DNA from: Blattamonas nauphoetae
Lineage: Eukaryota; Preaxostyla; Oxymonadida
Direction of reading: 5' to 3'
Length of the DNA stretch: 64,000 bases
NCBI GenBank assembly: GCA_033064195.1
Contig: JARBJD010000217.1
Span: forward strand, 62,001-126,000
This document shows positions 21,468 through 31,672 of the stretch, piece by piece. Numbering within the stretch: the stretch's first letter is position 1; the number at the start of each line of letters is the position of its first letter. The translations under genes were made by a program, and so were the position numbers. Under the pieces are notes generated by a model. The model searched no databases. It saw only the letters and a program-made list of their open reading frames with translations, and was not told where the DNA came from.

Positions 21468-23970
21468 ATGAATGCACAAATCAACCATCATCGCAATGTC
21501 GAGATTCGAATCTCATCACCTTCGACTCAAAGCACGCCTTCATCGATCTCTCCCTCCGCCGACCCAATACACACTTTTCAGGATCTCCCGTTTCAATTCA
21601 AACACAAATACAGTTTTTCTGGCGACCATGCGGACTCCATCGCTCAATCGTCAACCACTCAAACGAATGACTCTTCGTCAACCATCACAACAGAAACAGA
21701 CCTTCCTCCATCAATCGAGAGTCTATCTTCAGCTTCGTCCACCTCAGGGAAGTCTCTTTCTGATCACTCTTCCGAACCATCTCTTCCGAACTCAGTCCAA
21801 CTCTCCTCGTCCATCTCAACAGATATCAAATCCACCCCGTCTGAGGTTTCCATCTCCCACACTTCCGAACCATCACTCGCTCGTTCAGTCCAACACTCCA
21901 TCTCCATCGCAACAGACCTCCAATCTCTTCGTTCCCCCAATTCACTCTCCCACTCTTCCTTCCTCCAGCAGTCAATTCTGAACATCATCTCCACAATCCA
22001 CACAATCCTCTCCGCTCCATCCCAAATCTCGTCATTCCCCCAATTTCGATTAGCATCAACTTTCGAATTGGACTTGTTGAGATTTGGCCAACAACATTTC
22101 GAAAGAGGTCACCCTGACCTCGATTTGACTGAAACCTTCTCGCCTGATCTTTTCGACGAAGAAGATGATTTCGTTCTCGTCACAACACTCTGGAGATGCG
22201 AAGCTGTCCTCGATGAAACGCAGTCTTTATCGTGCATTCTTCACCAGACCGAATTCATCACCAAACTCATTTCAGCTCTTCACAGTGACAACTCATTGAT
22301 CCGCGATCGTTCGGGGGCACTCTTTGCGTCTCTCGTTTGTCTTATCGATTGTCCAGACCCACTCTCTCCTCCTTATTCTTCTCTTCGCGATGCTTTTCGG
22401 GAAGGAACGGAAACCGAACAATATGCACTTCTTCAATTATGGATATTGTGGATGCACAAAGAATCACGGAAGACGTCGCATGATCGAAAGATGAAGGAAA
22501 GTGATTTCGATTTCGAGGGATTGTTGTCAGTCGATTTGACCAACCACATCTACTCCAATGCCTTCCTTCGCTTTGTGATGTGCCTCATCAATGCTGATCT
22601 CAACAAGACTTCGTCGTGGATGGAGATGTCGCTGGATTGGAGAGTACATTTTCTGCTCCGATTCCACAACTCTAATGACTTGATGTCTGCGACAGCGATG
22701 GATGATGTGTGTTACTATGCGTGCATGCTCTCACATTGACATGGTATTCCCTTCCCAACAGCGTACCTCGACTTCATCGTGAACACTCCCGACTTCCCAC
22801 AGCCTTCAGTCTTCAGAGGCCTTCATCCATCTGTATTTCTGAGTCACACTTCCCTCCCTCTTTCCTCCAGACGATTTCATGTTCCTTACGATCTTCTCTT
22901 TGAAAGACATCTTCGATTGGATGCATGGAGGTTAGTCATCTGTCGACGCATCACTCATTCTATCGAATCAAAATGGATTCTGAACACTCCTCTTGTTGGC
23001 ATTCACTCACTCCTTCTTCGGTGTTTCCATCTCGATTTCGCTGACGATGAGACATGCGAACTGGGCGCATCGATCGTCATGTCATTGCTCACGACCCTGT
23101 TTCCTGGACAACATAAGTCCAGACTCGTTTGTGATCTGTTCACCACCTTTCCTCCTCCTCTGGTCATTCCATCGATCGTGATGTCGATCAACACGACACT
23201 CAATGTCACTTCATTCATGACAGATTTCTTGACCATTCTTCAATCTCTGCTTATCGACACTGCTCCATTCGGTGATTGTGTTTCTTTGTCCAAAATTCTC
23301 CCGGCCATCGTTCCTCTCCTTCCGTTCTCCGAAGTGGACAAGAACATCGAAATCCGCCTCGCTCGCACTGTTTTCGTTCTGACATGGTTGAACCTCCCAC
23401 AACACTTCGATTTGCCACTCCTGTCACTCAACCCATCCCACTCCACTCACGCAGAAATCCTCTCCACCTTCACAAAGAATTCACGCCAAGTGATATTTGA
23501 AGCAGTGTCCCCAGATAACAGCGTTTTCGACTCCGTTTGGGACTTCTTCGTCATCATCGAAGGAATCCGAACGCCTACGCGTGCTTTTATTCCTCACTCA
23601 GATCACACAAAGCTTTCGACAAGAAGTATGTATCTTGAAATCCTCCCAATAATCATCACGTTTGTCTTTTTGTGTTTATCTGTTCAGGTCCCCTTTTCCT
23701 GCTCGCCCATCCATCCTTTTGGAGATGCTTCATCGATTCGTTGTGGTGTCTCCACACACATTTCGACTGACACTGATTTCGAAGGGAGTGATCGACAGCC
23801 TTCTCTTCACTGTCTCGAATTCGTCGAATCTTGAGGACTACGAAAACGGGATTGCTGTGATTGGGATTCTCCTCGACGCAATCCGACGAGACCATCTCCA
23901 TCGGAGTGTGAGAGACTTCGACTTCGATGAAGGTCTAAATGCCCATTCGAGAAGCTCCCCTCACTCGCAA
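21468..23970 (+). pseudogene. Large HEAT-like helical-repeat gene, one internal stop and one frame break
   Basis: The ATG at 21468 opens an N-terminal Ser/Thr-rich segment (to about residue 170), followed by helical repeats with LLQLWILWMHKESRK, LRFVMCLINADLNKTSSWME and later LRLDAWRLVICRRITHS. The frame is continuous to 23834 except for TGA at 22737-22739, between CYYACMLSH and HGIPFPTAYLDFI. A 51-bp intron (GTTACT...CAACAG) could remove it, but the sequence around the stop reads well as protein. Near 23740 the coding sense shifts to another frame (VVSPHTFRLTLISKGVIDSL) and runs to the TAA at 23970. Probably a recently broken host gene of the same broad family as copies A-C. Confidence 0.55.
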
Positions 23971-24351
23971 TAAAATCGAACTCCCTGTTCTGGTCGTTCT
24001 TTATCAAAGCAAAGCTGGAACTCTCATCAATGACATTCGAACATCAAAGTCAAAAAGATGAATGTTGGTTAAAATAGTACTGATTTGCTCTCCATATCAT
24101 CTCACCTTCGGTTCATATGCTATCATTCACTTTTAACGATAAAACACGAGAAATGAAGACATTGGAGAAGAAAGAGCATTTCAGGAGTAGATCCAACCCG
24201 TAGAATGGATTCAACGATGATGAAACGTGGTCAACCAAAGTTGTGATGATGAGCGGATTGTCGATGTATCATTCGAGATCTCACCATTCAGTGAATTTTA
24301 CATTTGAGCCCAGATAGTGAGATATATTCATACTTGATTGGCTGTGCGTCA
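23971..24351. other. Intergenic region with a stray duplicate of a surface-gene 5' end
   Basis: No gene is seen. The only structure is the repeat at 24138-24215, described separately. The region separates a plus-strand helical-repeat gene from the minus-strand piece ending at 24352. Confidence 0.5.
24138..24215. repeat. Duplicated copy of the 5' end of the minus-strand surface gene
   Basis: About 75 bases (ACACGAGAAATGAAGACATT onward through CATTTCAGGA.AGATCCAACC) match 20177-20250, which lies across the signal-peptide region of the surface gene at 17310-20284, in the same orientation. Only a handful of differences are visible. It carries no further coding sequence, so it is an isolated duplicate about 4 kb from its source. 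Confidence 0.8.
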
Positions 24352-24972
24352 TCAACAATTCGAGTGTGTCTTCGAAACCTTCCAAAACAGAGCTTTAATC
24401 ATCTGTTTCACATTTTTAGCCACTTCTGGAAGTCTGAACTTGCGTCTTCTCATCGAAACCATGATCCAGGCTACTGCTCTCGAGATAAAACCAGTGTCTT
24501 CTGTGAATGTGAAACAACTTGTGAAGGCCATCACGAATGGTGAAGCAATAAGAAACTCCGATGTTGAACGATGAAATTGGCTCGTGTCAATGAGTACCAG
24601 CAAGAGATCCATGTAAGAGAAAGATAGCTGTTTGTTGAATAAGTGCTGATTTGAGATGAGAGATCTCACAAATGGAGACGATGGTATTATGGCCTTCTGC
24701 AAGATCATTTCACATTGGTTGTGGAGGTCTACTGTTGCAATTAGGCCAAGATCCACGTTTCGCGATGAATGAGCGAGGTAGACGGAGCTGGTGATAAGTT
24801 GTATGAGGTTTTTGAATATTTCTTCGTTCTCGGCGATTTGGGTGACATTCGAGAATTGCTCTTCGGGCGAGAGTGGAGATAGAGACTGAAACAAGATCAC
24901 GAAAACATTTAGATTTAACGAGGATTTCGAAAACAATCGTCTGATCAAACCACATTTTGTGAAATGGCATCA
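24352..24972 (-). CDS. Short helical-repeat protein, two exons, probably a truncated family member
   Basis: On the minus strand an ATG at about 24970 opens MPFHKMWFDQTIVFEIL. A 35-bp intron (GTTAAATC...TTTCAG) then joins in phase to SLSPLSPEEQFSNVTQIAEN, running on to a stop at 24352 for a total of about 195 residues. The sequence is helical and Ser/Leu-rich (YMDLLLVLIDTSQFHRSTSE; FLIASPFVMAFTSCFTFTED), like internal segments of the large helical-repeat proteins. It overlaps the 5' end of copy A on the other strand by a few bases. It is much shorter than the family, so it may be a remnant, though its own frame is intact. Confidence 0.5.
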
Positions 24973-27900
24973 CGAGACTCTCTCTTATATCTCGAAATCA
25001 TAGCATTGAACGCTTCCCCTCCATCAGTTGCGAAGCTGAGTTCTCGTGATGTGTTGCAAGATGATCCTCCAGAGATTGGTAACCATCACAAATCCATCAC
25101 ACTTTCTCGGAATGACAGATTGTATTACCACATCCAGTACAATCCAAGCGTTCTTACAGAACTCTTGTTCAGTACTTCGATGGAATCGTCACATTTTTCG
25201 ACAGATTCATCGACTTTACAAGAACACTCAGGGAATGACATTCAGAACTCGTTGTACCAAGTATTTCTTTCCCAACTCGATTTTTTGTCAGAATATTGTG
25301 ATGATGTATGTGTGTGCTGTGCTGGGAGCACACTTCCAATCTGCATCTTCCAATCCTCCAATCACTCTCACTTTCGATGATCTCCTCTCATCTCTGAATC
25401 ATTCAACTGACCAACCCAGTCCGTCCAAATTGTTCTCATCACTCTTTCAGATACGTTATTTCGCTTGATTCCGTCATCAGACTCAGATTCTGACTCGTAT
25501 TCGACATTTCTTTTATCATCTTCTTTTCAGCGATTCTTCGGGTCCCTCAGACATTTCGGTCTTGTCTGCTATCTTCTATGATTGGATCTTTACCCTGATC
25601 AGAACTAATGTCATTCCACCACCACAACCCGCTCCAACTCCTTCATCTCTTCTCTTCCACCTTATTCAGCAAATTCTCCAGGAATTGGTTGACCTCAAGA
25701 TAGTCTCATGTTCTTCATTGGACCCAGTTGAATTGAAGAACTCAATTCTCGACATAATTCCTCCGATGACACATTATTCTTTCTTTAAAATGATTATGAC
25801 CGGGTACAAGACAATGACAACAATTTTCATGACTTTACGCGAATTGATGCATGTTGGGCAAATATCTTCACTTCCTTCGGACTCTGTCTATCACGAGAAT
25901 CTCGGCTTAGTCCTGGTCCCACCACTCTCAGATTTGTACTCATTTATTCAGCATTCTCGTCAAGTCTGGCTTTTTTCAGACTTTTTGGAGATTCTGCGAC
26001 ATCATTCAATGGATGACTCTCGCAAGGTGTGCTTTCTCCCTATCTTTTTCTTTCATATTTTCCATCACAGAACGATCTCACCTTTCTGAACAGACCTTGT
26101 TTCTCTGGCGCACTGAAAGAGATCACCACAAGATGTCAGAACATCCTGAACGAGCTGAACATTCATCCATCCGCATCAACATCACTAGATGAGCGAGGTA
26201 AACCCAATTCACAGGTGTTCTCATTTCATAGTCACATCTCAACCACAATTCACGATGAATCCACTCACCAATCGACACAAAATGGCACACCACTCTCATT
26301 CGGAAGCAGCTCCGAACAATCATTCGAATCGGAAGACGCCAATCTCTCAGCACAGATGACCCTCCTCCCTCCCTCGACACTATCGACTTGGAAGAACAAA
26401 ATACAGACTCTGCCCTCACTCCATCAGATCGGAGAAGAAAGGCATGTCTGCAGCTTCTCGAGATGATTCATAACATCAGATCGAAACGAACCGACACCGG
26501 CGAGACAGACTGGGACCCAACTTCATTCTTCGAAAATCCACAAACAGATTCGACCGACGAAGGAAACAGTGACCACTTTGACGACACAATCTTTGAGTGT
26601 GTCTTTCACCTTCTCATTTTCTGCCAGTTCAATTGAGCCATTGTCCATCATGACTCGTCTCAACGAATGCGAAACACATTTCACCCATGCAGGAAATTGG
26701 GATCATCTCACTCTCACACCACTCTACATCACAAAATTGACTCACATTCTCCTCTCCGACGATCATTTGTTGTCGGAATCGGCTCACATTCATCTGTTCC
26801 ACCTCCTGAAGACTGCTCCCGACAGAATCATGGTCGTCTCAACTGTCTTTCCAGTCCTGCGACGATCACAGAGCGACATGAACGACGAAGCCACACTCTT
26901 TTGGCTCTTAGTTTTGCGACTCTCGAATGACTATGGATTGTGGTCTTCGCTGAATCACAATTGGACTGACGCAGATTGGATGGCTGTGTTCTCTCACAAA
27001 TGGATGAGCCAGATTCATCTCCCTCTGGCAGTCACCAGGCTCATTCGGCTCCTTGAGAGATTCCAAGAAAATCCCCCTTTCAGCTTCCAGCGCTCCTCTT
27101 CGCTTGTCAGGTCTTTCAACAAGTCGAACAACTTTGTGAATGGACTCGTCCACAGAATCAAGTTTGATCAGCGCCAATTCAGCGCCGATGAGACAAGTTC
27201 GCTCTTCTCTGCCGCTGTTCTTTGTTGTGCTGCAGAAGACAGACCCATCCCGCGATGCATTGTGGACAAGGTGTCAGAATTCGTTGGATCGATGGAATTT
27301 GACTTCAGCCATTTCATGAAGTCCTTCTCTCCTCGCATGATGATTCTTGATGAACGCAAACCTCGCTTTGCTTCCACACTTCCCCTCCCACTTCTCTGTG
27401 AGCGCCTCGTCCGTGAAGTTCTGACAGGAAAGGATGTAACTATCATTCAATGTCTGCCCCAACTCTATCACTGTTCAGACTCAGCCACATTCATCGGCTT
27501 CCTCCATCCTTTCATCCTTCGTGGATTTGGGTCAGTATTTCTTCAATACGCAGATACAGAATTCCAAGCGGTGGTGTTCCGGATCTTCTTGTTTATGCTG
27601 AATGAAGTCACAGATTGGGAGTGTTTCTTCGCAGCATTGTCAATCTATCGATTGGTTCCTTCCTCCCAAATTGTTGACGCTGTAAGTGTCTGTCTCCAAC
27701 TGTATCTTGCTGGTAACTTTCCTCCCCACTCACTTGGCCATTTTTTCCAATTCATGACTGTGCTTTCAAACTATTCGATCAACACGGCCTCTCTTCAATC
27801 AGTCGTTCGACTCTTCCGATTGCTGACTCGCATCAAATCGACATCTCCCACCGATCACAGAATCGAACAGATCAATATGTTCTGGACACTGCTCATGGCA

Positions 27901-28378
27901 TGCCTGGACAAGTTCAGATCCAGTCTCCCGCTGACATTCTTTGATGACTGCTTCAAAACGCTGGAAAATGAATGTCGGGCCCACCTCGCAACTAAGATTC
28001 CAAATCAACGTGGACCAAGGTCTACCAACGAGTTGGATGCCATGACCTCATTCGCTCGAATAGTCAGCAGGGAGGGAGCGAACAAAGCAGCGTTGGATGT
28101 CATCATCGTTCCCATGCTTCCAAACATTCTCGTCTCGTCTCAATCTCCGGTTTCGGCATACCGCAATCTATCACTTGCGATGCTGTCGAAGATTTTTGTC
28201 CCCGCCAATGCGGAGCGGATTCTCGATTGGTGTCGATTGGGAGTGGTGGAGTGTGTGATGAAGGTGGTTGAGGCAAGTTCGAGTTTGGATGAATATGAAA
28301 TGGGAGTGTCGATTTTGGGATTGATTTTGCGGACACTCACCCCATCTCCATCAATCGACGAGATGGCCAACTTCGACT
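24964..28378 (+). pseudogene. Helical-repeat gene copy A, interrupted at its 3' end
   Basis: Copy A matches copy B (30805-37079) along its length. Order of parts: N-terminal segment (LSSRDVLQDDPPEIG, YYHIQYNPSVLTEL), VMMYVCAVLGAHFQSASSNP at about 25290, SAIFYDWIFTLIRTN at 25562-26026, a 44-bp intron at 26027-26070, the Ser-rich linker to about 26466, then a 600-residue helical block from about 26600 (LTPLYITKLTHILLSDDHLL to SLDEYEMGVSILGLILRTLT). The family start codon is ATA here (ATG in copies B and C), though an in-frame ATG lies upstream at 24964. Frame changes occur at several joints, some shared with B and C. An element at 28379 replaces the last residues; the original tail lies at 29722. 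Confidence 0.65.
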
Positions 28379-29022
28379 TGAGAAGAAATTTATGAAAGGT
28401 GACACTGGTTTCCATTCTCTTCTTTCAAATTTTCATCTCTTTTCTTCAAGGAACCACCTTCTACTCTCATTCTCCAAGGTTTAATGACATGAAAACTGTG
28501 TTTGTTCTTTCTTTCTTCTCATTCGAAGACTGACAACTTTCGAAATGATCTTCACCCCTCCTGTTTTTGGAATCTCTTCTCGTATCAGACAAATTTCCAT
28601 TAATTCACCTGTGTGACTGTCGTTTATCCACTTTTCATCTTCTTTTAGATACATATCTCTCGAAAAGTGACAATCTCTGACGACCATCTGCTCTCTCAGA
28701 CACGCTGCTGATATGCTAACAAATCTCACAAAACAGAATCAAAAACATGCTGTAAATCAGCATCTCATCCTGTATAGATTTATGTTTCAGATGGACGACA
28801 AAAATCACATCGAAAGAAAAGATCATCGTCTAGACATTTTGCTGACCAAATTATGATCATTCTCCTCAACATATTGGACTATTTACCCAATATTATTAAA
28901 TCTTTGTGTCTTCATCCGACATTTAATACTGTAATTATCGTTTTTGATGGATCAGAATCTTTCGTCATTTTTTCACGACACTACCACTTTACACAACTCC
29001 CAATCACAGAAACAACTTTTTC

Positions 29023-29500
29023 GGCACGAGTGGACTTTCTGGGCCAAAGGTGATCGAGGTGTGTTGTGACATTGTAGTTCATCGAGGCTATTCTCTCGTA
29101 ATAAATTGTCGAATATGGATGTGAACACGTTTTATTTTCAAAATGTTGAGAATACTGTCGAGATCGTCTCAGAGAATGTCACGATCATTCGATCGTGTTT
29201 GATGAGGTCGATCGGCGAACTATATCACTTCATCTTTACGCTTTCTTGATTCATTTCAACTTTATGTCTCGTATTTTCTTACAATTTTTCAAAACATAGC
29301 GATTGATCATGATGTATCGTGAAGTGACAATCTACTGCAGTTCTCCCTTCAAGACACCAATTTTTTGGAAGTGAACGTGCGGCGCGTTTGGCCTAGCGGT
29401 AGCCAACCCTCTGTCGACTGTTGTGCTCGGGGTTCGACTCCCGCCGAGCACAACTTTTGCCACTACTTAGAGTTTTTGGCCCAGAAAGTCCACCCTTGCC
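29023..29500. mobile_element. tRNA-bearing MITE, copy 1 (478 bp)
   Basis: Terminal inverted repeats of 26 bp (GGCA.G.GTGGACTTTCTGGG and on to CCAAA, two mismatches) bound the element. CTTTTTC is duplicated at 29016-29022 and 29501-29507, giving a 7-bp duplication (8 bp in the sister copy). The inside is non-coding apart from a tRNA-like unit at 29377-29453, immediately before the right repeat. The sister element at 30975-31455 has the same size, ends, internal motifs (GATCGAGGTGTGT; GTGAAGTGACA) and a tRNA-like unit at the same place. Confidence 0.85.
29377..29453 (+). other. tRNA-like Pol III unit in MITE copy 1
   Basis: An A box (TGGCCTAGCGG, 29389-29399), a perfect B box (GGTTCGACTCC, 29431-29441) and a T4 run at 29455-29458 have the spacing of a tRNA gene. 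The D arm folds well (TGGC/GCCA), and CGGG/CCCG can form the T stem. The anticodon arm is poor; CTGTCGA would give GTC (Asp) but its stem barely pairs. GTGCTCGG and CCGAGCAC flank the T arm as a perfect 8-bp inverted repeat. It is more likely a tRNA-derived Pol III promoter than a working tRNA. Confidence 0.6.
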
Positions 29501-29721
29501 CTTTTTCATATCATTTCACCGATTACTGCTCGTTTATCTTTATTTGTATCAAAAGTGTGTCAAAATGACCTTCAGGAAAAATCCATTTTCATCGAGATCG
29601 AACCTCGATGATGAAACGAACAACATTTACATCGTGTTGACTCGATTTTGAACCGATAGAGAAAAATTAAAAAGGGGAACCAGCTATAGTGTTTTGACAC
29701 CTTTCAAAAAATTGCTTCTCA

Positions 29722-29875
29722 CATCTCCCCATTTCTGAACAACTCTTGGAGAGATTGAAACAGTCCACCTTCAACACCGAAAGTGCTCCATCCGCAACTA
29801 TCACAATTCACTCACCATCCAACTCGGCCATCTCTTCCATTTTGATGTCATTCATTGTCTTCACCCCTCTACAAT
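29722..29875 (+). other. Displaced 3' tail of helical-repeat copy A
   Basis: From 29725 the sequence matches 37047-37165, the last codons (SPFLNNSWRD and stop at 29757) and 3' flank of copy B, with very few differences. It is the continuation of copy A on the far side of the 28379-29721 insertion. It ends where unrelated sequence begins near 29875. Confidence 0.8.
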
Positions 29876-29882
29876 ATTCAAA

Positions 29883-30503
29883 ATGAACACAAAGATTCGT
29901 GTTTGGACTCACTCAGAACATTCCTTCATCTCGTCCACAGTTTCATTTCTCATTTTCATCCATTGTTCCTTCTTTTGCATCCAGCATGTCTTCGCTTGGT
30001 TCAAAATGAGAACTTGGCCGATTGGTCCCACTTTTTGGATTCTCTCACTGAAAATTCTCTCTCATCAGAAACGAGCATCGACAGAAGGGGGAGAGAATGA
30101 GGGAGAGACGACACAACTCGATGAAGAGGAAAAGGAGGACAGACTCGGCCAAAAGGAAGAGAGCAAACAGCAACGACTGGAACGACATCGACAGCGATGA
30201 GAGCAGCAGGCGATAGAGAATGAAATGAAGAGAGAAGTGGATGGAGTTGCGAAGACAGAGAATCAGTGTTCGTCGCTGAAGGACGCCAGTGAGCAGGCCA
30301 GCCCTCCTCCCACCCATCCTCGTTCATCGTCATACGGTCCTACACAGCCTCTCCCAACCTCGTTTTTGCTGATTGCGAAGGATGAACAGTGTAACACTAT
30401 ACTTGATCCGCGCCGTGTGCCACGTAAGAGTGATATCGCAAGCAGAGAGGGTGATGCCCAACTTCCACTGCACAACATTTCTCCGCCCTTCTCTCTCCAA
30501 TGA
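29883..30503 (+). pseudogene. Charged coiled-coil/linker coding remnant with an internal TGA
   Basis: One frame is open across the interval except for TGA at 30198-30200, between EESKQQRLERHRQR and EQQAIENEMKREVDG. From about 30080 it is rich in Glu, Arg, Gln and Lys (a probable coiled coil), then Ser/Pro-rich (SPPPTHPRSSSYGPTQPLPT). The hydrophobic first part (29883-30060) is probably intron, with an acceptor before KRASTEGGE. No domain is recognised. It may be the 3' part of a gene broken by the stop; the 5' part is not evident. Confidence 0.4.
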
Positions 30504-30639
30504 TGGATGGCTCGTCGTGTTCCTTCACATTCTTTTGTTTTCTGACTGATTTTTGTGGTGATTGACTTTTCTAAGTTTGGAGAGTTCGTTTTCGCTCATC
30601 TTTTGTTTTCTTTGAATAGAGAAATCAGTTTTTTCGCTT

Positions 30640-30804
30640 TTTGTCACAGTGTCTGACATTAAATCCATGATATTCCTGCATGGAGAATGTGACTGAGACA
30701 ATCTCTTGAATTCAAGTCGATTTTGTGAAGATTTCGATTACACTTTCGGATCAAACCAGATTTGATTTGAAGATTCCTTTCACTTTCTCGATTAAATTGA
30801 AATC
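30640..30804 (+). promoter_or_regulatory. Upstream block conserved between helical-repeat copies B and C
   Basis: About 120 bases before the copy B start match 53895-54020 before copy C: TTTTTGTCACAGTGTCTGA, then GACTGAGACAATCTCTTGAA, then TCGGATCAAACCA. Coding similarity starts directly after. The GATCAAACCA motif also occurs near 24948 next to copy A. The block is either the shared 5' untranslated region/promoter or simply the edge of the duplicated segment; sequence alone cannot separate these. Confidence 0.5.
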
Positions 30805-30974
30805 ATGACGTTGGACCCTTCTCATCCATCGGTACCGATACTGAGTTCTCGTCCTGTTTTGCAAGATGGTCCTCCAGAGATTGGTGACCAACTCAAATCA
30901 ATCCCTCTTTTTCGAAATACAGATGTGTATTACCATATCCAGTACAACTCAAGCGTTCTTACAGAAACCCTGTT

Positions 30975-31455
30975 GGCAAGTGCTGACTTGCTGGGCCAAA
31001 TGTGATCGAGGTGTGTCTCGACACTTTCGTCATCTATCCCGTCCTCTCATCAGCAAGTATCCCATATAGTGATGAAAACGTCTGATTCCCGAAATATTGA
31101 TCATAGTATTGAGATCGTCACTTCGAATTCCAAACTTGGTTGATCCTGATTGTCAAGGGCGATTGGTGAACACTATCACTTCACTTTTGGTTTTCTCGGT
31201 TCATTCTACCATTTTATATGTCATTTCATCATAATGTTTTCAGAAACTGTGTTAGATCATGGTTGTTGGTGAAGTGACACAATGGACCACTTCTACCAAC
31301 AAAACGCCAAAATTCAGATCACGCTCGACGCTTGCGTGGCGCAATCGGTAGATGGCCCGCTTTGAAAGCTTGAGGACGCGGGTTCAATGCCCACCCTGCG
31401 TCCTCTTTTTTTTTCTCAACTTAGAATTTTTTGGCCCACAAAGTCTGCATTTGCC
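30975..31455. mobile_element. tRNA-bearing MITE, copy 2 (481 bp)
   Basis: Inverted repeats of 26 bp (GGCAA.TGC.GACTT..TGG to GGCCAAA, four mismatches) and a perfect 8-bp target duplication, ACCCTGTT, at 30967-30974 and 31456-31463. It lies in the coding region of copy B; copy A and copy C are uninterrupted here. The inside is diverged from copy 1 but collinear, with a tRNA-like unit at 31327-31403. The duplication length fits hAT-like transposases, but the termini do not show the usual hAT start. Confidence 0.9.
31327..31403 (+). other. tRNA-like Pol III unit in MITE copy 2
   Basis: GACGC at 31327-31331 pairs with GCGTC at 31398-31402 as an acceptor-like stem. An A box (TGGCGCAATCGG), a near-canonical B box (GGTTCAATGCC) and a nine-T run at 31405-31413 follow tRNA spacing. 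The anticodon loop TTTGAAA would give UGA (Ser), but the long variable arm of tRNA-Ser is absent and the anticodon stem is weak. Its body differs strongly from that in copy 1, yet nearly matches the stray tRNA-like sequence at 2686-2742. Confidence 0.6.
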
Positions 31456-31672
31456 ACCCTGTTCAGTACTTCGATGGAATCCTCACACTTATCGACAGAT
31501 TCATCGACTTTACATCAACATTCAGGGAATGACATTCACAACTCGTTATACCAAGTATTTCATTTCCAAATCGATTTTCTTTCAGAATATTGTGATGATG
31601 TATGTGTGTGCTGTGCTGGGAGCACACTTCCAATCTGCATCTTCCAATCCTCCAATCACTCTCACTTTCGAT

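Larger units (their letters stand above)
28379..29721. mobile_element. 1.34-kb transposon with TGAGAAG termini, hosting a nested MITE
   Basis: The left end (TGAGAAGAAATTTATGAAAG) and the right end in inverted form (TGAGAAGCAATTTTTTGAAA) match over about 24 bp. Copy B runs uninterrupted across this point, and the missing tail of copy A resumes at 29722, so the insertion limits are well defined. The target duplication is short or eroded (2-3 bp at most; CTT versus CAT at the joints). No transposase is recognised. The tRNA-bearing MITE at 29023-29500 is nested inside and is therefore younger. Confidence 0.7.

Noticed and set aside
29377-29453. Functional tRNA-Asp gene
   Set aside because: The anticodon stem pairs poorly and the acceptor stem needs a bulge; only the D arm, B box and terminator are good.
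31327-31403. Functional tRNA-Ser (UGA) gene
   Set aside because: No long variable arm, two acceptor mismatches and a weak anticodon stem.
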